Part shown: positions 51,119 through 60,604 of the stretch, piece after piece
Layout: each line of letters begins with the position of its first letter
Numbering within the stretch: position 1 is the stretch's first letter
Assembly (NCBI GenBank): GCA_964387685.1
Contig: CAYLXK010000014.1
Location: forward strand, 62,001 to 126,000
Source of the DNA: Bryobacter sp964387685
GTDB lineage: Bacteria > Acidobacteriota > Terriglobia > Bryobacterales > Bryobacteraceae
Direction of reading: 5' to 3'
Length of the DNA: 64,000 nt
Position numbers and translations under genes: made by a program
The notes under the pieces: generated by a model
Databases searched by the model: none
What the model saw: only the letters and a program-made list of their open reading frames with translations
What the model was told of the DNA's origin: nothing

Positions 51119-52621
51119 CTAGTCTTTTCCTTTTTCAAACAAGAGAGCCACCTTATCCTCGCCGATTTTCTTCCAGCCCTTGACGGGGAGCCACAGGGAG
51201 ATGGCGGAGTCCTTGGGCACCAGTGCGTGGGTGAAATTCCACCGGGCCCATTGCGCTTCCCAACCGGGCTTGGCTTCCGGAATAAGGAGATATTCGTTCA
51301 GGAATTGGGCGCCGTAGTAATCGCTCCGACCGTCAAAGAAAACCTTTCGCTCACCGGCAAAACGGTAGATCAAGTAACCGCCGTATTTGTCGCTGGAATA
51401 TAGGCGCGCCTCGGCAGGTAGCTTGGACACCGCTTGGCTCAAGCCCACGGGAAAGGTGTCGGCTTGAAAGCCCGCGGGCGCGCTGAAGAGAGACGAGCGG
51501 CCAATCAGGACCAGCGCCGCAAAGACAATCGGAGCCAGCGCGAGGCCCGTGAACTGGCCGTCCAGCTTGCGCAGGTTGAGGTTGTACTGCACGAATTCGT
51601 CTCGCATCTTCGCAAAACGGCCCTCGAGTTGGGCCTGTTGGAAGGCGCGGCACAATGCGCCGATCGCCAAGGGCACGGCTACCAACGCTACCAGGGGAAG
51701 CCCGCGCGCGCTGCGGAGCGCGCCGACAAACAGCACCAACGAAAGGATGCCGCGCGACCAATAGCCTTGGGCGATATTGAGCGTGACGCCGGCAGCGGCC
51801 AGCACCATGGCCAGCACAATCGCTTCGGCGCCGTCGATGTGGAAATTGAAGCTCTGGAATTCGCCCACTTTCGAAAGCAACTCCTTGTTGCGCAGGTATT
51901 GAACGATGTGGGCGTGCACATGCCAGCCATAGGGGTTTACAAAGCTGGCGGCGGCCAGGATCGCGGACCAAATCCAAAGGGTGCGCCAGTGGGCTTGTTT
52001 TTTGGCAAAAGCCTCCAGGCCGTAGAGCCCAAAGACCGCAATGCCGAGGAAGAAGCTGGCATGCATGTTGGCCCACAACACCCCGAGAAGGGCGACTGCG
52101 GCCATCCATTGCGGGCTTGCCTTGCGGGAAGCGTCTTCGGCCCAAAGCACTGCGACCAACAGAAAAAGCCACCCATACAGGTGCGGGCGGGCCAGCCAAT
52201 GTATGGTGCACGTGGTGAGCATGATCCAGGTTCCAACGCACGCGGGAAGAAACCAGACTCCCGCCGCCCAGCTCAACTGGAACCAGAGCCAGGACACCAC
52301 GGCGAGCACCGCCAAATAAAGGAAGAACACACCCCGTGGCCCGTCCCATTGGTGAGCCTTGGCCATGGTCAGGTCGGCTAGCCATTCCCAGGCGAACCAA
52401 TCGCCGCCTGGCTTGGAAAAGGAATAAGGCTCCGTGACGGGCACCTGCCCGGTGGCGAGAACGCGCTCGCCGTTCCGGATATGCCATCCGCTATCGGAAT
52501 CGCGAAAAAACGACTGCATCCCGCCAAAACTGGTCAGGCAATAGATCATCATGATGGTCGAAAGCGTAAAGGCGATATCCGGAATCAGCCAGCGCTTCCA
52601 GGCACTTGTAGGCGGAGGCAA
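51119..52621 (-). CDS. GT-C-like polytopic membrane protein inside the tad locus
   Basis: A 500-residue protein with about ten membrane helices. The first loop reads RDSDSGWHIRNGERVLATGQVP: a DSGWH-type acidic block near the start, as in GT-C glycosyltransferases, with HWLARPHLYGW and WANMHASFFLG as further conserved-looking motifs. A soluble C-terminal part (LYSSDKYGGYLIYRF, KVFFDGRSDYYG) follows. Placed between the Flp pilin and cpaB, three bases from the latter, it may glycosylate pilins; this is inference. Confidence 0.65.
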   Translation of the reverse strand: MPPPTSAWKRWLIPDIAFTLSTIMMIYCLTSFGGMQSFFRDSDSGWHIRNGERVLATGQVPVTEPYSFSKPGGDWFAWEWLADLTMAKAHQWDGPRGVFFLYLAVLAVVSWLWFQLSWAAGVWFLPACVGTWIMLTTCTIHWLARPHLYGWLFLLVAVLWAEDASRKASPQWMAAVALLGVLWANMHASFFLGIAVFGLYGLEAFAKKQAHWRTLWIWSAILAAASFVNPYGWHVHAHIVQYLRNKELLSKVGEFQSFNFHIDGAEAIVLAMVLAAAGVTLNIAQGYWSRGILSLVLFVGALRSARGLPLVALVAVPLAIGALCRAFQQAQLEGRFAKMRDEFVQYNLNLRKLDGQFTGLALAPIVFAALVLIGRSSLFSAPAGFQADTFPVGLSQAVSKLPAEARLYSSDKYGGYLIYRFAGERKVFFDGRSDYYGAQFLNEYLLIPEAKPGWEAQWARWNFTHALVPKDSAISLWLPVKGWKKIGEDKVALLFEKGKD

Positions 52622-52642
52622 TCGCTTGGGGGCGCTGGGAAG

Positions 52643-52852
52643 CTACTGGGCCGTTCCAATGGAACCGAGGCCTTGAGTCATGCTCTGGTAGAGACTGACG
52701 ACGGCTTGGGTGAGCTGGTTCACCGTGGTGATCAGCGCCAGTCCCACGGCCGCCACGATAAGCGCATACTCCACGAGGTCCTGGCCGGACTCGTCCTTCC
52801 AAAGCTTTTGGGCAATGGCGCGGGCGCGGAAATAAAGAGTGGTCATGAACAT
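52643..52852 (-). CDS. flp: Flp/Fap pilin subunit
   Basis: A 69-residue pilin: a leader of about 22 residues ending in the ESGQDLVEYALI signature (processing just before the hydrophobic stretch), then YALIVAAVGLALITTVNQL, the polymerising helix. A strong AAGGAG lies ten bases before ATG 52852; ATG 52846 is less likely. Major pilus building block; processing needs a prepilin peptidase encoded elsewhere. Confidence 0.93.
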   Translation of the reverse strand: MFMTTLYFRARAIAQKLWKDESGQDLVEYALIVAAVGLALITTVNQLTQAVVSLYQSMTQGLGSIGTAQ

Positions 52853-52859
52853 AAATTTC

Positions 52860-53798
52860 TTACTCCTTCAGTGTCGACGGCGACTCCGGGACGAACGCGT
52901 CCCGGAACGCTTTTGCTAATTTTGACAGGCCACCAGACCGTTTGTCGCGGTCCAGTTTGAGCTGCACGGTACCACCAGTACGGGCGGCGAGGATTTGCAG
53001 ATTCTTTTGGGCTTCCGGGAACTGGAAGCGGATGGCGAGAGCCTTTTCCAACTGGGCGCGAGCCTCCGCGTCACGGCCGAGTTCAAGATAGGCGGCGGCG
53101 AGGTTATTGTGAGCGACGGCGGGACCGCTAACGGCCTTCCAATGGAGGATGGCTTCTTCAGGCTGATTTAGCTGCGTCGCATACAGGTGGGCGAGATTGT
53201 TGCGCGCGGGCTCGAACGCGGGTTTGGCGCGCAGAATCTCCTCGAAGATCGCTCGGGATTCGGCGGCGCGCCGCTGGCGCGCAAGGTTATAAGCGAGATT
53301 GTTTTTGAGGCGAAGGTCCCCGGCGCTCCGCCGCAGAGCGGCGCGGTGGAGCGCTTCCCCGCCGGCCAGATCGCCCGCATCGTCGGCTAGGATCGCCGCG
53401 TAGCTGAGTAAAGTGGACGAGGCGGCATAAGTGGTACGGAAGTTCTCCAGCACGCCCAGGGCCTCCGCCGTCAGGTCTTCGGCCGCCAATTGACGGGCAA
53501 GCTCCAGTGCCACGGCTTCCTCTGCGGGACTCTGGGCCAAAGCCAAGCGAAGGTGTTCGATCGAAAGATCGCGATAACCCGCGGCCAGGTAGCGGGCCGA
53601 CAAACGGCGGCGGGCGGCAGTGTCTTGCGGATTTGCCAAAACGAAGCCGCGCAGGGCGCGCAGTTCCTCGTCGCCTTCGCCAGCCCGGACCGCGTTCTTA
53701 ACCTGCACGTCCCAGACGCTGGGAACCGACGAATTCGTGCGCGCCGAGCGAGCGCACGAAACAAGCGCGAGTAGAGAAAGCGCCAACAGGACCCTCAT
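52860..53798 (-). CDS. TPR lipoprotein of the tad locus (TadD-like)
   Basis: A 312-residue lipoprotein (LLALSLLALVSC) with about five TPRs: ALRGFVLANPQDTAARRRLSARYLAAG, HLRLALAQSPAEEAVALELAR, LKNNLAYNLARQRRAAESRAIF and LGRDAEARAQLEKALAIRF. TadD-like proteins help secretin assembly or stability. Its start overlaps the DUF192 gene by four bases. Confidence 0.82.
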   Translation of the reverse strand: MRVLLALSLLALVSCARSARTNSSVPSVWDVQVKNAVRAGEGDEELRALRGFVLANPQDTAARRRLSARYLAAGYRDLSIEHLRLALAQSPAEEAVALELARQLAAEDLTAEALGVLENFRTTYAASSTLLSYAAILADDAGDLAGGEALHRAALRRSAGDLRLKNNLAYNLARQRRAAESRAIFEEILRAKPAFEPARNNLAHLYATQLNQPEEAILHWKAVSGPAVAHNNLAAAYLELGRDAEARAQLEKALAIRFQFPEAQKNLQILAARTGGTVQLKLDRDKRSGGLSKLAKAFRDAFVPESPSTLKE

Positions 53799-54166
53799 AC
53801 CTTCTCAAACTCCAGTTCGTCCCCCACCTTTGTGTTCGTCTCCGCCGCCAGACCCGCAGGTAGTTCGAGCACGGAGTGCGCGGTGAGGCAAAGGCTGATG
53901 CGGCTTTTGGCCATATTGGGACGAATCTTCAAAACCTTCTTCTTCTTATCCAGGTACAGCACGTCGATCGGAAACTTCATCGCAAAAGTATGAACCGCCT
54001 CACAGGGCGCAATCCACAGGCCGTCTCCCCGCTCGAGAGTTTCATGCTTCAATAGCCCTCGGCGCCGCAGCTCGCTCGTATTCGCGATCCCGGCATGAGT
54101 CGTCAAAACCTGACCGTTAGCGCGGTTGGTGATCTTCAGCCTCTGCGGGGACGCTGCGTTCGACAA
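53795..54166 (-). CDS. DUF192 family protein
   Basis: A 123-residue protein of the DUF192 family: IANTSELRRRGLLKHETLERGDGLWI, then PCEAVHTFAMKFPIDVLYLDKKKKVLKI and HSVLELPAGLAAETNTKVGD are the family blocks. No signal peptide is visible. DUF192 proteins have no established activity. It heads the minus-strand tad locus and is divergent from the propeller gene at 54278, so the gap of about 110 bases should hold promoters. Confidence 0.9.
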   Translation of the reverse strand: MSNAASPQRLKITNRANGQVLTTHAGIANTSELRRRGLLKHETLERGDGLWIAPCEAVHTFAMKFPIDVLYLDKKKKVLKIRPNMAKSRISLCLTAHSVLELPAGLAAETNTKVGDELEFEKV

Positions 54167-54277
54167 CGGGCTAGAACCCCATCTCTTGGGAAATGTTTCG
54201 GCGTGAGCAAGAAACTTCGGGGGTCATGAAGAGTTAGAGTACATTGGTCCTTGACGCAGATGCAATTCGTCTTAAGC

Positions 54278-57157
54278 ATGTTGAAACGAACTTTCGCTTT
54301 CCTAGTGATTTTTAATGCCCTAACGGTGCTCGGATTAGTCTGGGCGCAGAGCGTGACTTCTAACGCCACCTTCGGAGAATCCACCGCGTTGGGCGAAACA
54401 CCGGCCGATATCGTGCTGGACGAGTTGCGCGGCCGCTTGTACATGACCCGGCCCACCGCCAACCGGGTCGACGTCTACGACTACGTCAACAAGAAGATGC
54501 TCAACCCGATCGGTGTGGGGCAGTTTCCCACGGGCATCGCGATGTCGATGGACGGAGCGTTCTTGTATGTGACGAACCTGACCAGTGCATCGCTGAGCGT
54601 GATTTCTTTGGGAACGGACCAGGTTGTGAATACCGTGAGCCTTCCCGCGAGGCCCGAGGGGGTGGAGTCGGGGGCGGACGGCCGGGTGCTGATCACCACA
54701 CAGGGAACGGGGCTAAATAATGCGCTGCGCACCCTTTTGATTTTCGATCCGCGCCAGGATAGTGCTTTGCAATTGAGCGAGGTGCCTTCGCCGCCTAACA
54801 TCAATTCAACCAATAACGCCGCGGCGCCGACCACCGCTTTCCCCGGCCGGCTGACCCGCACCCCGGACGGCAACTTCATCGTAGGCATGGTTGCCATCAA
54901 TCAAACGGTAAATACGGCCACGACGACTTTGTTTGTTTATGAAGTCGCCAGCGGCACGGTGCTGCGGACGCGCTCCGTGGCCGGGCAATCGACGGTACTG
55001 GCGTTATCGCCCGACGCGGGCCGTCTAATGGCCGGGAGCACGCAATTCGATTTCACGACGCTAGCCGTGAACGGGCAGATCAACGCGGGGAATCTTCCCT
55101 TCCCGCTCCCCGCGCCGAATGTCGGTAACTTTCCAGCCAACGTGAATCGCGGCGGCGCGGTAATCTCGCCGGATGGGAACACGCTTTACGCGGCCTTCAA
55201 CTACACCGCGAATGCGGCCAACCAGCGGCCCACGGCAAATGTCCTGTTGGTAGGCAACCCGCGCAACCTCGGCGTGCGCCTGGGGATTCGGCTGCGGGAA
55301 TCCGTGCTGGGCAAGATGCTCATCACCTCCGACGGCCAGCAAATCTTCGCGATTTCGGAATCGGGATTCCTGACCCTGCCCGTCGGTACCCTCTTCGACT
55401 ACCCCATCATCGAGCCCGAAACCACGCAGGTCTTTCTGGCGAACGATCCCTGCAATAAGGGCATCGCGCGGGCCAGCCTGCAGATTTCCAACATCGGTAA
55501 GGGCAAGCTCACCTATAGCGTGCCCAATCTAGGCACGGCACTGGTGTGGAGCGTATCTTCGGGCCTCGCACCCTCGACGCTGACCTTCACCATGGACCCG
55601 GGCCGGGTGAACGTGAACCGCCGCCCAGGCACCAATGTCTACAACGGCAACAATGGCGCGCCCATCGTGGTGAACGTCTCGTCGCTCGAGGCCATCAACA
55701 TACCGCCCAGCATCCGCGTGTACATGAACATGCGCCAGAACGATCAACGCGGTTTGATCTTTCCGCGGCCCGTATTGAACAACCTGAACGGCAACCGCGG
55801 ACTGCGCGACATTTTGCTGGACGAAGCCCGGAACCGGCTGTACATCTCCAACAGCGGCATGAACCGCGTGGAGGTCTTCGATACGCAGGCGCTCCGCTAT
55901 CTAGAACCGATCGAGGTGGGGCAGTTCCCGGATTCGCTCGCGCTGTCGCTCGACAAGAACACCCTATACGTGGCCAATACGGGAGGAGAATCGATCCAAT
56001 CCATCGATCTTGAGTCTCTTACCGTAACCGGCGGCATCGCCTTTCCACCCGTGCCGCGCAACGGGACCCAGGCGGCGGTAACCGTCAGTTCCATGGCGAT
56101 GACGCTTTCGGGATTGCAATTCGTGATGTCCAACGGCAGCGTGTGGCGGGCTCTTGGCAACGAGGCAACCGTACGCCCGCCGACGCCGATCTTGCCCGCA
56201 ACCGTGGCCGCGCCGCGTTTTATGACCGCGACGCCGGGTGGCGAATATGCCGTCCTGGTGGGCGGCGCAACGGGCACAGGATATCTCTACGACGCGACAA
56301 CGGACGCCTACTCGGCTTCGCGCAATATCTACACCCAAACCTACGTGAGCTTTACCGCCCCGCTAACGGCGGCCGAACGCGGCGAGTATTACCTGCTCGG
56401 AGGGCTGATTCTCGGGCCGTCCTTGACGCCGATTGGCGGCGTCGAGCGTCCCGGTACGGTGCAGAACCAGCAAAACCCGGCCAATCCCAACGGGCCGCCC
56501 ATCCAGGTGAGCGTCAGCGCGGGCCAACGCAACGTATTCTCCGTCTGGCCGGTCGACAGCAATCGTTTTCTTCGGGTAACGACACCGGTCCGGGCAAACG
56601 CCACCGCAGTCACCCGCGACGATGAGCGGACAGTCATTGAAACGGTAGATATTCGCACCCAATCGGAATCCGTGGCGGGGATCATGCCCGAGAATCCAGC
56701 CTTCTTCGTGGCGGGAAGCACCACGGCCCAGGCCACGCCGCCTCGCCAGATGGCTGTCGATTCGAAGGGTAATGTTTGGATCCTGACGATCAGCGGTCTC
56801 ACGCTGGTCCCAACCACGCCGACCACCACCGCTACGCGCCCCACGATTCCGCAGGGCGCGCGCGGCATTGTGAACGCCAACGACGGGACGACGAATTATC
56901 GGGTAGGGAGCTTCATCGCCATCAACGGCACGAACCTCGCCGCCCCGTCTACTGCCGACACCATTCCTTTGCCCAGCGTCCTCGGCGGTTCCTGCGTGAC
57001 CTTCAACGACATCCCGCTCCCGATTATCTCGGCCACCGGGAACCAGATCGTCGCCCAGATTCCCGATACCGTACGCAGCGGGCTGAATGTGGTGCAAGTA
57101 CGTTCTTTGCTGAACGCGCAGCAAAGCGACCCGATTACGGTTTCCGTCTTGCGCTAG
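54278..57157 (+). CDS. secreted YVTN-type beta-propeller protein with Solibacter-like C-terminal module
   Basis: About 959 residues, with a signal peptide (LKRTFAFLVIFNALTVLGLVWAQ). Two sets of YVTN propeller blades occur (about 35-330 and 500-640: VLDELRGRLYMTRPTANRVDVYD, MSMDGAFLYVTNLTSASLSVI, and later LLDEARNRLYISNSGMNRVEVFD, LSLDKNTLYVANTGGESI). Residues of about 860-959 form an Ig-like module (GSFIAINGTNLAAPS, NQIVAQIPDTVRSGLNVVQVRS) resembling TIGR03437. The start is uncertain; TTG 54251 and ATG 54260 are in frame. Probably binds glycans or proteins outside the cell. Confidence 0.8.
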   Translation: MLKRTFAFLVIFNALTVLGLVWAQSVTSNATFGESTALGETPADIVLDELRGRLYMTRPTANRVDVYDYVNKKMLNPIGVGQFPTGIAMSMDGAFLYVTNLTSASLSVISLGTDQVVNTVSLPARPEGVESGADGRVLITTQGTGLNNALRTLLIFDPRQDSALQLSEVPSPPNINSTNNAAAPTTAFPGRLTRTPDGNFIVGMVAINQTVNTATTTLFVYEVASGTVLRTRSVAGQSTVLALSPDAGRLMAGSTQFDFTTLAVNGQINAGNLPFPLPAPNVGNFPANVNRGGAVISPDGNTLYAAFNYTANAANQRPTANVLLVGNPRNLGVRLGIRLRESVLGKMLITSDGQQIFAISESGFLTLPVGTLFDYPIIEPETTQVFLANDPCNKGIARASLQISNIGKGKLTYSVPNLGTALVWSVSSGLAPSTLTFTMDPGRVNVNRRPGTNVYNGNNGAPIVVNVSSLEAINIPPSIRVYMNMRQNDQRGLIFPRPVLNNLNGNRGLRDILLDEARNRLYISNSGMNRVEVFDTQALRYLEPIEVGQFPDSLALSLDKNTLYVANTGGESIQSIDLESLTVTGGIAFPPVPRNGTQAAVTVSSMAMTLSGLQFVMSNGSVWRALGNEATVRPPTPILPATVAAPRFMTATPGGEYAVLVGGATGTGYLYDATTDAYSASRNIYTQTYVSFTAPLTAAERGEYYLLGGLILGPSLTPIGGVERPGTVQNQQNPANPNGPPIQVSVSAGQRNVFSVWPVDSNRFLRVTTPVRANATAVTRDDERTVIETVDIRTQSESVAGIMPENPAFFVAGSTTAQATPPRQMAVDSKGNVWILTISGLTLVPTTPTTTATRPTIPQGARGIVNANDGTTNYRVGSFIAINGTNLAAPSTADTIPLPSVLGGSCVTFNDIPLPIISATGNQIVAQIPDTVRSGLNVVQVRSLLNAQQSDPITVSVLR

Positions 57158-57494
57158 CAGTCGCGTCCGGATGGAGGGCCGGGTCCGCCTTCTGCAACTC
57201 CAGCATGGCTTTACGTAGTGCGGCCACCTTGTCGCTGGGCCAAGTCTGTCCTTTCGATCCGTTATAAGCGAGTGAAAATTCCTCCACCGCTTTCACCAAT
57301 CTGTTGAAGCGATCTTCAAAGCGCCGCACTCGCGCACGTTGTACCGCAGGATGCGGCCCCGCGTCGGGCGCTCCGTAGACCACGGGCACGGGATGGCGAT
57401 TCATCGTCACAGCGGTCGAAACCGCCGCCTCCTGGGAACGAAGCGCGTCGGAAGGCTGTTGCAGGAAGCAAAGCATCACTGAAACTGCAAACAT
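57135..57494 (-). CDS. small exported hypothetical protein
   Basis: About 119 residues from ATG 57494, which has AGGAGG nine bases upstream. A signal-like N terminus (FAVSVMLCFLQQPSDA) leads to a helical part with Arg/Glu (QRARVRRFEDRFNRLVKAVEEF) and a Lys/Leu-rich end. No family recognised. Overlaps the opposite-strand propeller gene by 23 bases at the 3' ends. Confidence 0.55.
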   Translation of the reverse strand: MFAVSVMLCFLQQPSDALRSQEAAVSTAVTMNRHPVPVVYGAPDAGPHPAVQRARVRRFEDRFNRLVKAVEEFSLAYNGSKGQTWPSDKVAALRKAMLELQKADPALHPDATASARRKP

Positions 57495-57617
57495 GAGATT
57501 GATCCTCCTGTGAACCTGGAATGGCATCCATGGGTCCACCTGCCATTCTACTCATGTTTCACTTCAGTTACAAATAGGTTTGTTTTATGTTTCGTTTTAG
57601 TGACTGAGCCAAGCCCT

Positions 57618-58385
57618 CTAGCGAAGAAATAACGGCGCCAAACCTTTCCAGCTCATGTGAAGTCCCAGATAGCCGAAGACGAGGTTCATCGCGAATTGCA
57701 AACGGGCACCGGGAATTCGGCTGGAAAGCCAACTACCGAACAGCACTCCCGGAATGCCCCCCAGCAAGAGCTTAAAAACAAGATCACGCTCGATTTGACC
57801 AAAGAGCAGGTGGATGCCGCTGCCCAGGAGGCTGAGGCCCATGCCGAAGATCAGGTCCGTACCGACGATCGTGGCGGCGGCTAGTTGGGTTTGATACATC
57901 AGCAGCAGTCCACCAAGAGCGCCCGCACCTGCCGAAGAGAAGCCCACTTCGGCGCCAATCGGCAGCGTGGCGAGGGGAATAAGCCACGCGCGCGGTTTCA
58001 CGAGGGCCTCCCCGGGGCGATCCGTGGCTTTAACGCGGAAAAGCCGAATCAGGGCCAGCAGGGCGATGGTGCAGCCAACCAGCGGCAACAAAATGGGTTC
58101 GATTTGTTGCTTACTCAAATGCAGCAGAATCCAACTGCCAAGCAGCACGCCCGGCAGGCCCCCCGCCAGCATCCGGCCTAGCGTGGGCCAATGGACGCTG
58201 CCGCGAAAAATATGCCATGGCGAGGCCGCGAGCTTAACCAGGAAAACGAATGCCAAAGAGGTACCCACGCTCTCCGCGGCGCTACGCCCCAGCACCAGCA
58301 CCAGCAGGGGCACGGTTAAAGGACCACCGCCCGCGCCGGTTAGACCGACGACCGTGGCAATCAAGAATCCTAGAATGCTTTCCAT
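57618..58385 (-). CDS. TauE/SafE family membrane permease
   Basis: A 255-residue protein with seven to eight membrane helices and the family's opening GFLIATVVGLTGAGGGPLTVPLLV, plus the second repeat AEVGFSSAGAGALGGLLLM. Members move sulfite, sulfonate or other anions. It is the last gene of the cysD-cysN-cysH operon, six bases downstream of cysH, so it is probably involved in sulfate uptake or sulfite balance. Confidence 0.88.
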   Translation of the reverse strand: MESILGFLIATVVGLTGAGGGPLTVPLLVLVLGRSAAESVGTSLAFVFLVKLAASPWHIFRGSVHWPTLGRMLAGGLPGVLLGSWILLHLSKQQIEPILLPLVGCTIALLALIRLFRVKATDRPGEALVKPRAWLIPLATLPIGAEVGFSSAGAGALGGLLLMYQTQLAAATIVGTDLIFGMGLSLLGSGIHLLFGQIERDLVFKLLLGGIPGVLFGSWLSSRIPGARLQFAMNLVFGYLGLHMSWKGLAPLFLR

Positions 58386-58391
58386 GGCAGC

Positions 58392-59054
58392 CTAGCCTTG
58401 GGTATGGATGCCGCACTCGAGTTTTTTACCGCCCCAGCGCCCGCTGCGGAGATTATCGTCGGCGGTGGGCAGGCTGGTGCAAGGTTCGCAGCCGATGCTC
58501 GTGTAGCCACGGTCATAAAGTTCGAGCACGGGCAGCTTCTCTTGCTTGGCATAAGCCCAGACATCTCGCCAGGTCCAGTGGGCCAAGGGACTAATCTTCG
58601 CGATGGAGCGGCCGCTGCGGAGAGCGGCTTGCTCCTGGACCTCAAGCTTTGCGCGCGTGGGAGATTGCTCGCGGCGCAGGCCCGTAAACCAGATGTCGTA
58701 GTTTTCCAGCGCGCGAAAAAGCGGCTCCACCTTGCGGGCTTCACAGCACCGGGCGGGTTCGGAGGCATACAACTGCCCGAATTGCGCTTCCTGTTCGGCG
58801 ACTGTCTGGTGGCCCGTTAGGTTGAAGAGCTTCAGATTCCATTCCGTGGTTAAACGGTCCCGGTAGGCGTAGGTTGCCGGGAAGTGATAGCCCGTCTCGA
58901 GGAAAAGCACCGGGATATCCGGCTTGGCTTGGCGCAAAAGGTGCAGCAGCGCGACATCTTCCAACTGGAAGCTGCAGGTATAGCAGGCCCGCTCGGGAGC
59001 GGGTGCCAGAGCTGCGGCAATCGCGTCTTGGGCTTGGGAAGTCAACTGGGTCAT
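58392..59054 (-). CDS. cysH: adenylyl-sulfate (APS) reductase
   Basis: A 220-residue reductase of the PAPS reductase family. Cys pairs CC at 103-104 and CxxC at 189-192 bind a [4Fe-4S] cluster and mark APS rather than PAPS specificity; ECGIH near 213-217 supplies the catalytic Cys. Other blocks are LFLETGYHFPATYAYRDRL and WFTGLRREQSPTRA. It reduces APS to sulfite with thioredoxin. Overlaps cysN by four bases and precedes the TauE-like permease. Confidence 0.95.
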   Translation of the reverse strand: MTQLTSQAQDAIAAALAPAPERACYTCSFQLEDVALLHLLRQAKPDIPVLFLETGYHFPATYAYRDRLTTEWNLKLFNLTGHQTVAEQEAQFGQLYASEPARCCEARKVEPLFRALENYDIWFTGLRREQSPTRAKLEVQEQAALRSGRSIAKISPLAHWTWRDVWAYAKQEKLPVLELYDRGYTSIGCEPCTSLPTADDNLRSGRWGGKKLECGIHTQG

Positions 59055-60604
59055 ATCCCTTCTCCTCCGGTGAAATCGTCGCGGCGCAGCAGAATGCCGG
59101 CCGCCTCCAAAAATGCGAGCGGGTTCTCTTCGGGCACTTCGAGGCCTTCGGAATCGCTAATGACAATAGCTCCGGCTTCTTCCAGTTGAGCTGGGGGCTT
59201 ACCCGCCCAGCGCAACACGAGCGCGCCGTGCTCAAAGAGTAGCCGCTCGAGCAAATCCGGATCGGCAGAACGCACGATGGCGGGCAAGTGCCCATAGCGC
59301 TCCACGCGTTCGCCGGCCGTAACGGCGCCCAGGTCGAAATTAAGCTCGCCCCCTTGCTGGCGCTCGCGCGCGACGCCGCGCACAATCATGCCGGCGGCGA
59401 TGGTGCGGTTCGAACGAGGGTGGATCAGGATAAGGCTACCCGTCTCCCGGCAGCGCTGATAGGCGTCAAAGGCCAATGGCTGCGTGGTTTCGATAACGAC
59501 GCGGGCGATGTCGTTTAGGCCCAACGGAGCGGCAGAGGGACGCTTTTCGCCGCTGTCCGGATCGAGCAGGAACTCTACGGCGACGACCTTGGCGTTCACC
59601 TCGCGCGTGCCTGCCCGCAGCAGATAAGTCTTGCCGGGCTCAAGGGCTTCCTCTGCCATCCAGACAAGATCCGCTTCCATGCGGCGGCTGAGCTCCGGAC
59701 GGCTGGAGGCCAGGGCCAGCAGGTCGCCACGGCTAATATCGACCTCGTCCCTCAAGACAAGGGTGACGCTTTCCCCTTCCCCTGCAACCTCCAGGCGCCC
59801 ATCGAAGGTGACGATTTCCTGGACCACGCTGCGGCGGCCCGAAGGCAGCACGACGATCTCGTCGCCGGGCCGGACTTGTCCCGCCGCGATCCGGCCGGCA
59901 AACCCGCGAAACCCATCGCCCGGGCGAACCACATACTGTACGGGGAAACGAAACGGGGCCGGCGCCGGGCTCACTTCGAGCGTCTCCAACAACTCAAGCA
60001 GCGTGGGACCACCGTAGTAGGGAGTCTGGGTGCTCTTGCGCGCCACGTTGTCGCCGTCCAAGGCGCTTACTGGGAGGTAATAGAACTTGGCGCCGCTCCA
60101 ACGGGCGCTCTGGCGCTCGAGTTCGCCCCGAATTCCGTTGTAGGCGCTTTCGCTCCAGCCCACGGCGTCCATTTTGTTGATGGCAAAGATGAGGTGTTCA
60201 ATGCCCAACAGGTGGGAAATGCTGGCATGGCGCAAGGTTTGTTTCGAGACGCCCTTGATGGCGTCGACCAGAATCACCGCGGCTTCGCTGGTCGAGGCGC
60301 CGGTGGCCATATTGCGGGTGTACTGCTCGTGGCCGGGCGTATCGGCAATCCGGAAGCGGCGCGTTTCCGTCGCGAAAAAACGATAGGCGACATCGATCGT
60401 GATGCCTTGCTCCCGCTCGGCGCGCAGGCCATCGGTTAAGAGGGAAAGGTCAATCGAACGGCCGCTGCGGTTGATCTTGCTCTTCTGGACGGCCTCGATC
60501 TGGTCTTCATAGGCGCCTTTGGCATCAAAGAGCAAGCGCCCAATTAGGGTGCTTTTACCGTCGTCCACCGAGCCGGCCGTCGAGAAGCGAAGGGTCGTCT
60601 GCAT
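59051..60604 (-). CDS. cysN: sulfate adenylyltransferase subunit 1 (GTPase)
   Basis: A 517-residue GTPase. P-loop GSVDDGKST at 11-19, DTPGHEQYTRNMATGAS, NKMDAVGW, and the translation-factor-like beta barrels FPVQYVVRPGDGFRGFAGRI. It regulates ATP sulfurylase and drives APS formation by GTP hydrolysis. No APS kinase domain is fused at the C terminus, in agreement with the APS-type reductase next door. Starts at the cysD stop. Confidence 0.96.
   Translation of the reverse strand: MQTTLRFSTAGSVDDGKSTLIGRLLFDAKGAYEDQIEAVQKSKINRSGRSIDLSLLTDGLRAEREQGITIDVAYRFFATETRRFRIADTPGHEQYTRNMATGASTSEAAVILVDAIKGVSKQTLRHASISHLLGIEHLIFAINKMDAVGWSESAYNGIRGELERQSARWSGAKFYYLPVSALDGDNVARKSTQTPYYGGPTLLELLETLEVSPAPAPFRFPVQYVVRPGDGFRGFAGRIAAGQVRPGDEIVVLPSGRRSVVQEIVTFDGRLEVAGEGESVTLVLRDEVDISRGDLLALASSRPELSRRMEADLVWMAEEALEPGKTYLLRAGTREVNAKVVAVEFLLDPDSGEKRPSAAPLGLNDIARVVIETTQPLAFDAYQRCRETGSLILIHPRSNRTIAAGMIVRGVARERQQGGELNFDLGAVTAGERVERYGHLPAIVRSADPDLLERLLFEHGALVLRWAGKPPAQLEEAGAIVISDSEGLEVPEENPLAFLEAAGILLRRDDFTGGEGI

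Noticed and set aside
51351..52487. 378-codon minus-strand open frame
   Set aside because: Another frame of the GT-C-like membrane protein gene; Arg/Pro-rich shadow.
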